DNA of 13,480 nt, from positions 1 to 13,480 of the forward strand of contig CAJKNC010000042.1 in NCBI GenBank assembly GCA_905201175.1, read 5' to 3'. Every line of letters starts with the position of its first letter. Positions within the stretch are counted from its first letter, which is position 1. The position numbers and the translations under genes were made by a program. The stretch comes from an uncultured Succinatimonas sp. (lineage in GTDB: Bacteria; Pseudomonadota; Gammaproteobacteria; Enterobacterales; Succinivibrionaceae). This document shows, piece by piece, positions 1-5,777 of the stretch. Under the pieces are notes generated by a model. That model had not been told where the DNA came from and did no database searches. It saw only the letters and a program-made list of their open reading frames with translations.

Positions 1-71
1 TATAAGCCTTTTTCAACAAATAATTTTTTTTATTTTTTTGCATAAAATAATTTATTGATGCTATTTTTTTA

Positions 72-93
72 GATTGAGATCGAGATCATAATT
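72..93 (+). promoter_or_regulatory. CRP-like binding site upstream of the isomerase gene
   Basis: The core reads TGAGA-N6-TCATA (75-90), matching the CRP consensus TGTGA-N6-TCACA at four of five bases in each half, with a GATCGAGATC centre close to the canonical GATCTAGATC. Its centre lies about 79 bases before the start point predicted from the -10 at 150-155, a position compatible with activation from upstream. Assignment is by consensus only. Confidence 0.4.
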
Positions 94-119
94 TAATAAC
101 AATATAAAAAATTTTTGAG

Positions 120-129
120 CAAACGTTTG
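120..129. promoter_or_regulatory. LacI-family-type operator (perfect palindrome)
   Basis: CAAACGTTTG is a perfect CG-centred palindrome, and the flanking bases (AGCAAACGTTTGTT) make it close to the PurR/LacI-family operator shape. It overlaps the candidate -35 element at 127-132, which is the expected placement for a repressor. The gene behind it encodes a sugar isomerase, so a sugar-responsive LacI-type repressor is more likely than PurR, but no regulator gene is present in the window. Confidence 0.45.
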
Positions 130-155
130 TTAATTGTCTGCAAAGAGCATACAAT
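127..155 (+). promoter_or_regulatory. Candidate sigma-70 promoter of the isomerase gene
   Basis: TTGTTA (127-132) and TACAAT (150-155) are separated by 17 bases. The -10 matches five of six consensus bases and the -35 four of six. Transcription would start near 161-162, leaving a short leader before the ATG at 189. A good Shine-Dalgarno (GGAGA, 178-182) lies in the leader. The promoter overlaps the CG-centred palindrome. Confidence 0.45.
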
Positions 156-188
156 ATTGCACATAGACAATTCCATTGGAGAAAAAAT

Positions 189-821
189 ATGAAAATTGCT
201 TTAATTTTGGAAAACTCTCAGGCAGATAAAAATGCCATCATCTACAACGAGCTTAAGAATGTTGCCGAAGCCCACGGCCACACCGTTTATAACTATGGCA
301 TGTACTCTGCTAAAGATGAGCGCTGCTTAACCTATGTTATGAACGGTCTTTTAGCCGCTCTGGTTTTAAATACTAAAGCAGCTGACTTCGTTGTTACCGG
401 CTGCGGTACCGGTGAAGGTGCTTGCTTAGCCTTAAATTCTTTCCCTGGTGTTGAGTGCGGTCACGTTGCTACCCCGGTTGATTCTTATCTTTTCACTCAG
501 ATCAACGCCGGCAATGCTATTTCTTTACCTTATGCCTTAGGCTTCGGCTGGGGCGGTGAATTGAATCTCCGTTATATCTTTGAAAAACTCTTCGTAACCG
601 ATTTCGGCTGCGGCTATCCTCCTGAGCGTGTTGAAGCTGAGCAGCGCAATAAGAAGATCTTAGACGGTGTTAAGGCTATTACTCACCGCAAGCTTATTGA
701 CATCTTAAAAGCTCTTGATCGCGACTTCGTTAAGAAGACTATTGATGATCCTAAGTTTGCAGAGCTCTTCTATCCTAACTGCCAGGATGATGAGATCGCC
801 GCTTTCTTAAAGTCCCTTTAA
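189..821 (+). CDS. dhuI: RpiB/LacAB-fold sugar isomerase, probably DhuI-type (4-deoxy-L-threo-5-hexosulose-uronate isomerase)
   Basis: Probable cytoplasmic ketol-isomerase of 210 residues. The glycine-rich motif VVTGCGTGEG (68-77, Cys72) corresponds to the phosphate/active-site loop with catalytic Cys of RpiB and LacB, and QINAGNA (104-110) to the Asn-containing loop. At 210 residues with an extra C-terminal helical region it is longer than RpiB (about 150). The conserved features NTKAADFVVTGCGTG, ALNSFPGV, GFGWG and the C-terminal NCQDDE resemble, from memory, the streptococcal DhuI that isomerises the unsaturated uronic acid released from glycosaminoglycans. That substrate is an inference; another sugar or sugar phosphate is possible. 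The gene is monocistronic, with its own promoter and terminator. Its codons look strongly biased toward a small set (GCT, GTT, GGT, TTA, CTT), unlike the neighbouring genes, which suggests high expression. Start ATG is supported by GGAGA seven bases or so upstream. Confidence 0.75.
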   Translation: MKIALILENSQADKNAIIYNELKNVAEAHGHTVYNYGMYSAKDERCLTYVMNGLLAALVLNTKAADFVVTGCGTGEGACLALNSFPGVECGHVATPVDSYLFTQINAGNAISLPYALGFGWGGELNLRYIFEKLFVTDFGCGYPPERVEAEQRNKKILDGVKAITHRKLIDILKALDRDFVKKTIDDPKFAELFYPNCQDDEIAAFLKSL

Positions 822-857
822 AATAAACTTTTGTTAAATATTTATTTGTGAATAATT

Positions 858-894
858 AAAGGCATAGCTTATTTTAAGCTATGCCTTTTTTTTT
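858..894 (+). terminator. Rho-independent terminator after the isomerase gene
   Basis: A perfect 13-bp stem (858-870 with 876-888, core GGCATAGCTT/AAGCTATGCC) has a five-base loop and is followed by a T run reaching 894. It lies 36 bases past the stop codon. Read from the other strand the T tract is weaker (TTTAATTATT), so it may also partly terminate the leftward genes that converge on it. Confidence 0.9.
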
Positions 895-1065
895 ACATTC
901 AGCTAAAGAACTGACAGCCATCTCTAAAAATTCTGCTTTAATAAAATCGCAGCGTATGCAGGATTTTCTAAAGGCTATAAACCTCAGTATTTTGATAATT
1001 AATCTGTACTTTGCGTAAGCACTGTCTCTTAAAGTTAAGCCAAATCTTTTAAAGCTCGACCCCAT
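874..1065 (-). CDS. Possible small protein, 63 residues (uncertain)
   Basis: An open frame begins at ATG 1065, overlaps the end of the DUF945-like gene by 17 bases in another frame, and runs about 58 further codons without a stop through otherwise empty sequence. Its stop lies in the loop of the terminator hairpin. The predicted protein is basic and helical, with a hydrophobic/basic core (YRLIIKILRFIAFRKS) and three cysteines. There is no good Shine-Dalgarno (only GGA about ten bases upstream), so expression would depend on coupling to the upstream gene. I recognise no family. It could equally be a chance open frame. Confidence 0.22.
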   Translation of the reverse strand: MGSSFKRFGLTLRDSAYAKYRLIIKILRFIAFRKSCIRCDFIKAEFLEMAVSSLAECKKKGIA

Positions 1066-2278
1066 TGCCAGTAATCCGCAGCCTGCCATCAATCAGCTTA
1101 ATCTGCAAATCTGTCTTATAACTATTATCATTCAGCTTTTTAAAAGCTCCCTCTGAAGCTAAAATATCCATGTAATTTTTAAGCTCATCTGTTACCTGCT
1201 GCGCTATATAAGCATCTTTTTCCGGCTTCAGCTCCTTATCAAAATCAACTATTACCTCAAAATTGCCGTCAAAGCTCTTATTTTGTCCAAACTCTCCTTT
1301 TATTTTGATATCTGCCCCCTTCCAGGATAAATTAAAAGCAAAAATTTTGCCTCGAATATCTTCAAAGGATAAATTTTCCATAGAATTTACACTGCTTTCA
1401 AACGGACATGTCCCAGGTAAAGCTAAAAATTCAGCAGCGCCAATCAGCTTTGAAAAAATGCATGGCATCCATACTTCAGATGGAGTTATAAAATTGCCTT
1501 TAATATAAAAATCTACAGACGGCAGAGTATCAGCATCAATTACAAGATCTTTGCATTTAAATTCATATTCTGAAATATTCTCTTTATTAGTATTATTAAT
1601 AGCGTACTTATAAAAATAAGGGCCATTAATTTGCGGTAAAGAAAAGTCTGCTTCTATGCGGTCACCATTGCTTTTATATATAAAGCTAAACTTACGAGGT
1701 TCATCCTGATAGCTGTATTTCAGAGAATTCTTACCTAAGTAATATAAGCCTCCATCCCATAAAAATTTTGCCTCATCAAGCTTTCCTTTTATATCAAGGT
1801 TTCTGAAAATGCGCTTATCCTTATCAAAATCAATATCTGCACTTAAATAGCCATCTCCCAAAACTTCTCCCTTTTCTTGCACTTTATTCCAAGACAGCTT
1901 TGCTTTCTTAAGATTAACCAAATAGTCAAAGTCTAAATTAAGCTTTAAATCAGCTTTTGCAAAAATTTCATTTCTAGGAACTAAAGGAATGGCCTTTAAT
2001 TCTGCAGAAGGAAACAGTCCGGGAGTAAATTTACCTTTCATTTCCAAAAACGGAGATGACAATTGCTTATTCTGATCAAAACCTACTAAAATTTTTACGC
2101 TGCGTGAAAATAAAGCACTGTCTAAGCTTTCGCATTCAATGGCATATATATGAAATGATTCATTGCTATGCTTTTTTATAATCTTATCCAGGGCATTAAG
2201 CTGAAAAAAAATCAAAATTACATAAGCTGCAGCGGTTATGATTATCGCAGAGGTAATGATTTTAAAGAATCTAACCAT
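1049..2278 (-). CDS. DUF945/YdgA-like membrane-anchored protein
   Basis: A 409-residue protein with an N-terminal hydrophobic segment (about 7-26) that looks like an uncleaved signal anchor. The rest is a long polar, probably beta-rich region likely to face the periplasm. The element following the anchor, LDSALFSRSVKILVGF, and the C-terminal pattern (a helical segment around YMDILASEGAFKK, then DGRLRITGNG) resemble the YdgA/DUF945 family, whose E. coli member is about 500 residues and of poorly known function. The start ATG has AAGGA seven bases upstream. It is preceded by a 102-base spacer and the WG-repeat gene on the same strand, and converges on the isomerase gene. The family call rests on topology and short motifs, so it is moderate at best; another AsmA-like periplasmic beta protein is the main alternative. 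Confidence 0.5.
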   Translation of the reverse strand: MVRFFKIITSAIIITAAAYVILIFFQLNALDKIIKKHSNESFHIYAIECESLDSALFSRSVKILVGFDQNKQLSSPFLEMKGKFTPGLFPSAELKAIPLVPRNEIFAKADLKLNLDFDYLVNLKKAKLSWNKVQEKGEVLGDGYLSADIDFDKDKRIFRNLDIKGKLDEAKFLWDGGLYYLGKNSLKYSYQDEPRKFSFIYKSNGDRIEADFSLPQINGPYFYKYAINNTNKENISEYEFKCKDLVIDADTLPSVDFYIKGNFITPSEVWMPCIFSKLIGAAEFLALPGTCPFESSVNSMENLSFEDIRGKIFAFNLSWKGADIKIKGEFGQNKSFDGNFEVIVDFDKELKPEKDAYIAQQVTDELKNYMDILASEGAFKKLNDNSYKTDLQIKLIDGRLRITGNGVEL

Positions 2279-2380
2279 ATAATCATCCTTTTATATATTT
2301 TTTACGTAATAAAACAATAAGTTATATATAAACACCTTGTCTAAGCACAAACTTATGAAGCCTGCAGCCTAAATTAAGTT

Positions 2381-2716
2381 TCATCTATTTTCTGTTTTAC
2401 TATCCTCAATAACATTTCCGTTTTTATCTATATAAAACCATTTTCCGTCCTCAAAACGGTGATATTCTCCGCCAGATCCCTGAACTTCAGTTATTTTTCC
2501 GCTGAAGGATACTAAAGCTTTACCATCATTAAAAGGCATGCCCATTGCAAATTGCGGCTTTATTCTGACAACTCCATTTTCATCGGCATAACCAATGAAG
2601 CCTCTCTCATCTACAATCCTATAAAATCCATCTGATAGAGGATCTCTTTCATTATCAAAAATAAATGGCACTACAGCCCAGCAGATAATACCTAAGGGTA
2701 TCAGCCTAGAAGTCAT
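2381..2716 (-). CDS. Small WG-repeat protein with N-terminal membrane segment
   Basis: A 111-residue protein. Residues 4-20 (RLIPLGIICWAVVPFIF region) are hydrophobic and would act as a signal peptide or anchor. Residues about 38-70 form a WG-type repeat (GFIGYADENGVVRIKPQF, then FNDGKALVSF), and GKWFYIDKNGNVI (91-103) is a second partial repeat. WG-repeat proteins are usually longer tandem arrays of surface or periplasmic proteins of unknown function, so this is a minimal version. The Cys at 12 does not sit in a canonical lipobox. The Shine-Dalgarno is weak (GGCGGT about six bases before the ATG). Function unknown. Confidence 0.6.
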   Translation of the reverse strand: MTSRLIPLGIICWAVVPFIFDNERDPLSDGFYRIVDERGFIGYADENGVVRIKPQFAMGMPFNDGKALVSFSGKITEVQGSGGEYHRFEDGKWFYIDKNGNVIEDSKTENR

Positions 2717-2770
2717 AAATACCGCCCCAAAATTTAGATTTAAGCTAAAGCTCTTTATATAGATAAGTAA

Positions 2771-2798
2771 TTTTGAGCTGCGCGGCTGCAGCTCAAAA
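2771..2798. repeat. Inverted repeat upstream of the WG-repeat gene
   Basis: TTTTGAGCTGC (2771-2781) pairs perfectly with GCAGCTCAAAA (2788-2798) around a six-base loop. Neither strand has a proper T tract directly after the stem, so it is a poor intrinsic terminator. It lies 55 bases upstream of the WG-repeat start and may be a protein-binding site or a structured 5' leader. Confidence 0.5.
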
Positions 2799-2995
2799 AT
2801 TAAAACAGAAGGCTTTTTTTTTAATTTAAGTAATAAAAAGAAAAAAAATCAAATGTACTGATTAAAAATTGATGCAGGCAAAAAAAATACTGCCTTGAGA
2901 ACAGAACAAACAAAATTATCCTGAATTTTTAATAAATTTTATACAGCTGCGATAAATTTATATATTAAAAATAAGCTGTTTAGTAATGCAAAAAT

Positions 2996-3031
2996 TATGT
3001 GGCTTAAATACCTGAGTAAATTCGCCACATA
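2996..3031 (-). terminator. Possible second hairpin terminator after cpoB
   Basis: TATGTGGC (2996-3003) and GCCACATA (3024-3031) form an eight-base stem with a 20-base loop. On the minus strand the stem is followed by ATTTTTGC. The large loop makes it weaker than the hairpin just after cpoB, for which it could be a backup. Confidence 0.35.
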
Positions 3032-3043
3032 AATATTTATCTG

Positions 3044-3072
3044 AATATAAAAAGCATAATTCTATTATGCTT
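3044..3072 (-). terminator. Rho-independent terminator after cpoB
   Basis: On the minus strand AAGCATAAT (3072-3064) and ATTATGCTT (3060-3052) form a nine-base stem with loop AGA, followed by TTTATATT. It starts 14 bases after the cpoB stop and marks the end of the tol-pal-cpoB transcript. Confidence 0.75.
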
Positions 3073-3085
3073 CATACTAGAAGTT

Positions 3086-3808
3086 TTATAGCTGCTTTTT
3101 AGCTAAAACAGCTGAGGTATCGTCAGGATAGCTCTGAACTACAACCTCAAAAAATCTCTTGGCCTTGTCATTATCACCTAGGGCTTTATAAATAAGGCCT
3201 AGTTTATATAAAGCATCTGGACGCTTTGCAGAGCTCTTGTATCCTGCCGCATTTAAAAAAGATACTCGAGCATCCTTATAATGCTCCTGCTTATATTGTA
3301 CCTGACCTAACCAATACCAAGCATTAGGAGTTAAAGAATTCTCCTCGTTGTTGTCTAAGAAATTTTTAAAAGCTCCTTCAGCTTCAGCAAGCTTATTTTG
3401 TTTTACTAATTCATACGCTGCATTGTATTCCTCAGAAACCTTTTTATCTGCAGCTTTTAAATTGCTTGCCGGAGCCTGCTCCTTTTTCGAAGATTCAGCT
3501 GTCTTATCATTGCCTGTGTTACCTGTATTGCTGTTAGCAGCAGCGGCATTATTTGCCTCAGCTTTGTTCTGATTCTCTGCTATCTGCTTTTTCAAATCAG
3601 CATTTTCAGCTTTTACTTTTTGCAGCTCATAATTTAATTCCTCAATTTGTCCATTAGCTGAAGCCAAATCCATCTGCATAGACTGTATCTGATTTTGCAT
3701 ATTCAAAAGGGCCCGCTGTAAAGCCTGACTCTCCGCATCATCAGCATAAACTTGAGTACTGATAACTCCTATAGCTAAAAGCATGCCTGATACAAGCTTT
3801 TTTAACAT
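3086..3808 (-). CDS. cpoB: CpoB (YbgF), Tol-Pal-associated periplasmic coordinator
   Basis: A periplasmic protein that in E. coli ties Tol-Pal action to PBP1B-driven septal peptidoglycan synthesis. The 240 residues show a signal peptide (1-22, cleavage after VYA), a coiled coil rich in Q/E/L heptads (about 26-82) that drives trimerisation in the family, a low-complexity Ala/Asn/Ser/Lys linker (about 83-124) and a C-terminal TPR domain (about 127-232; NAWYWLGQVQYKQ, DALYKLGLIYKALGD). Length is near the usual 250-260. The start ATG has AGGAG seven bases upstream. It follows pal, but a strong intrinsic terminator sits in the 88-base gap, so it depends on read-through or its own promoter. Confidence 0.95.
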   Translation of the reverse strand: MLKKLVSGMLLAIGVISTQVYADDAESQALQRALLNMQNQIQSMQMDLASANGQIEELNYELQKVKAENADLKKQIAENQNKAEANNAAAANSNTGNTGNDKTAESSKKEQAPASNLKAADKKVSEEYNAAYELVKQNKLAEAEGAFKNFLDNNEENSLTPNAWYWLGQVQYKQEHYKDARVSFLNAAGYKSSAKRPDALYKLGLIYKALGDNDKAKRFFEVVVQSYPDDTSAVLAKKQL

Positions 3809-3849
3809 ATAAAATCTCCTATCTGCATATTTATACTGACATTGTATAC

Positions 3850-3878
3850 AAAAAAGCCCCTGTTTAAACAGGGGCTTT
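3850..3878 (-). terminator. Intrinsic terminator between pal and cpoB
   Basis: Minus-strand AAAGCCCCTGTTT (3878-3866) pairs with its perfect complement (3865-3853), giving a 26-base palindrome whose GC core AGCCCCTG/CAGGGGCT is followed by TTTTTTGT. In a cell the central TTTAAA would form the loop. It begins 18 bases after the pal stop and ends 41 bases before the cpoB ATG, so it should cut cpoB transcript below the level of pal. Confidence 0.85.
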
Positions 3879-3896
3879 GAGAGGTATAAAAATGAA

Positions 3897-4433
3897 TTAG
3901 TAATTTAATACAGCACGGCGGTTATGAGACCAGGCAGCCTCATTGTGGCCTGGATCAGCTGGTTTCTCTTCACCATAGCTGACAATGGACAGCTGATTTA
4001 CATCAACGCCTAAATTCTGCATATAACGAGCAACGCTGCGGGCACGACGCTCTCCTAAAGCAATATTGTACTCAGGGGTACCGCGCTCATCAGTATGGCC
4101 TTCAATAATAACCCGAGCATTCGGATTATTACGCAAATACTGAGCGTGAGCCTGCATTATAGATAAGTATTGATCCTGAATATTTTCAGAATCATAGCCA
4201 AAATAAATAGTATTTTTATCTTTAAGCTCTGCCGGTCCATTGAAATAAGAACCATTATTGGCATTAGGATCACCAACAGTTACAGCACCGTCGCTATCAA
4301 GACCTTCTGCAATTTGATAGCCATCACCATCATTTACTAATGAAGATGAAGAATCATATCCATCAGTAGAACAAGCGGTTAAAGTGGTCATCAACACGCC
4401 ACAGATCATTGCAAAGAAATAATTCTTAAACAT
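3897..4433 (-). CDS. pal: Pal, peptidoglycan-associated outer-membrane lipoprotein
   Basis: Outer-membrane lipoprotein that binds peptidoglycan and TolB and drives outer-membrane invagination at division. The 178 residues contain a lipoprotein signal with lipobox LTAC (Cys21; Ser at +2, so no inner-membrane retention Asp), a flexible Asp/Ser/Gly-rich linker (22-70) and an OmpA-like domain (about 72-178). Within the domain, GHTDERGTPEYNIALGERRA (112-131) carries the Asp115 and Arg130 expected to hold the diaminopimelate peptide, followed by VSYGEEKPADPG and the terminal HNRRAVLNY. The start has AGGA about eight bases upstream, and it lies 17 bases after tolB. Confidence 0.97.
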   Translation of the reverse strand: MFKNYFFAMICGVLMTTLTACSTDGYDSSSSLVNDGDGYQIAEGLDSDGAVTVGDPNANNGSYFNGPAELKDKNTIYFGYDSENIQDQYLSIMQAHAQYLRNNPNARVIIEGHTDERGTPEYNIALGERRARSVARYMQNLGVDVNQLSIVSYGEEKPADPGHNEAAWSHNRRAVLNY

Positions 4434-4450
4434 TTTATTTTCCTATAAAT

Positions 4451-5734
4451 TTATTTTGCAAGTAAAGGTCCCCAGGCAGGAGAGCTAACCTCGCCTGAAC
4501 TTGAGGGTAAGTTTGCCTTAAATCTGCCGTCTGCTGAAACGATGGCCAGACCCTTACGGCCTTGATATACAGTTGAGTATATTACCATACTTCCATTAGG
4601 GGCAACGCTTGGGGATTCATCTAATGATGAGGTGGTAAGCATATAAATGCTGCCATCTGCATCAACACGAGCTACACGATATCCATTAACCTGGGTAATA
4701 ACGATCAATGAATTAGAGCCTGGAATTGAACGAGCTGATAGATTTCGTGCACCCTGATAGGTTACGCGCGAGGTCTGTCTTGAAGCAAAGTCGAACTTAT
4801 AAATCTGAGCCTTGCCGCCGCGCTCAGAGGTAAAATATAGAGCCTTGCTATCTGATGACCATGTAGGCTCAGTATCAATAGCTGCATTAGCAGTTACTCT
4901 TACTAAAGAGCCTTGCGCCAAGTCGTAATAGTAAATATCTGGCTGTCCATCCTTAGATAAAGCCATCGCAATCTTAGAGCCATCAGGAGACCAGCTAGGA
5001 GAGCTATTCATGCCTGGATAAGAAGCCAATTTAGTACGCTTTTTAGAATTAATATTCTGGACAAAAATTGCAGGAGTACGTCCCTCAAAGCTAACATAAG
5101 CTAAGCGGGTTCCATCAGGAGACCAGCTTGGGGTCATAATCGGCTGAGTTGATTTTAAGATTGGGGTCTCATTATAGCCGTCATAATCAGCAGTCATTAG
5201 CTGATACGGAAATTTCTGTCCTGACTTAAATACTACATAAGCAATGCGGGTACGGAAAGCTCCGGGAGTTCCTGTATATAATTCATAAACACGATCAGAA
5301 ATTCTGTGCGAGGCTTGACGCAGCAAGCTTTCCGGAGCATCTCCGCGATAATGAGCTAAAACTTTGCCTTTATTGCCGCCTTGAAGGCCCACAACTTGGA
5401 ACTCCACACTATATTTATTAGCTTTAGGAGTAACATTGCCAAAAATAATGATTTCTGCTCCGCAGGCAGCTGCTACATCCACATTCACGCTGCCGTTAAC
5501 AACACTTCCCTGTGGGATTGAGGATGCGGGAATTGGACTGAATTTTCCTGAACGCATCAGATCAGCCGATACCACAGCAGCGACATCAGTATTAAGCCCT
5601 GACGGCTGATTAAAAGGAGCTACTGCAATTTTGTGACCGGCGTTGATACCGCCTGTGATCTCAATTTGCAATGCTGCCTGAACCTGGCTACAACCGATGA
5701 TTAACAACACCATTGCCAAAAGTTTTTTGAACAT
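4451..5734 (-). CDS. tolB: TolB, periplasmic beta-propeller of the Tol-Pal system
   Basis: Periplasmic protein that shuttles between TolA and Pal. It has 427 residues, about the usual length. The signal peptide is cleaved probably after VQA (20). An N-terminal alpha/beta domain follows (about 22-155; AVAPF at 37-41). The C-terminal six-bladed propeller (about 160-425) shows repeats such as TPSWSPDGTRLAYVS (201-215), SPSWSPDGSKIA (245-256), EPTWSSDSKALYFTS (289-303) and SPSVAPNGSMVIYS (374-387). A perfect AAGGAG precedes the ATG by eight bases, and it starts 43 bases after tolA. Residues 12-15 (IIGC) could be read as a lipobox, which would make it a lipoprotein, unlike the soluble E. coli TolB; the AxA-type site at 20 seems the better choice. 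Confidence 0.97.
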   Translation of the reverse strand: MFKKLLAMVLLIIGCSQVQAALQIEITGGINAGHKIAVAPFNQPSGLNTDVAAVVSADLMRSGKFSPIPASSIPQGSVVNGSVNVDVAAACGAEIIIFGNVTPKANKYSVEFQVVGLQGGNKGKVLAHYRGDAPESLLRQASHRISDRVYELYTGTPGAFRTRIAYVVFKSGQKFPYQLMTADYDGYNETPILKSTQPIMTPSWSPDGTRLAYVSFEGRTPAIFVQNINSKKRTKLASYPGMNSSPSWSPDGSKIAMALSKDGQPDIYYYDLAQGSLVRVTANAAIDTEPTWSSDSKALYFTSERGGKAQIYKFDFASRQTSRVTYQGARNLSARSIPGSNSLIVITQVNGYRVARVDADGSIYMLTTSSLDESPSVAPNGSMVIYSTVYQGRKGLAIVSADGRFKANLPSSSGEVSSPAWGPLLAK

Positions 5735-5777
5735 TAACTTAACTCCTTAAGACAAAATTTTAACTATTATAGCTATA

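Larger units (their letters stand above)
2717..3085. other. Gene-free spacer, AT-rich with several hairpins
   Basis: No credible coding frame is visible in this 369-base stretch on either strand. It holds homopolymer runs (T run at 2814-2822, A runs near 2843 and 2881) and three inverted repeats: 2771-2798, 2996-3031 and 3052-3072. The last two lie on the cpoB side and look like transcription ends. The part adjoining 2716 should contain the WG gene promoter; a TATATA-like -10 is visible near 2758 (minus strand) but no convincing -35. Confidence 0.6.

Noticed and set aside
1263..1508. Open frame of 81 codons on the plus strand inside the DUF945-like gene
   Set aside because: It lies wholly antisense to a longer, better supported gene and shows no family motifs or ribosome site.
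2998..3033. Plus-strand ATG-initiated 11-codon frame within the 2996-3031 hairpin
   Set aside because: No ribosome-binding site, and it coincides with an inverted repeat best explained as an RNA hairpin on the other strand.
3348..3572. Plus-strand open frame opposite cpoB, rich in Ala/Leu/Ser
   Set aside because: It is the antisense reading of the Ala/Lys-rich CpoB linker; its composition is a by-product of that sequence.
3086..3900. tRNA genes, which follow the tol-pal cluster in E. coli
   Set aside because: No cloverleaf or conserved TPsiC-like block is visible near the end of cpoB or in the following spacer.
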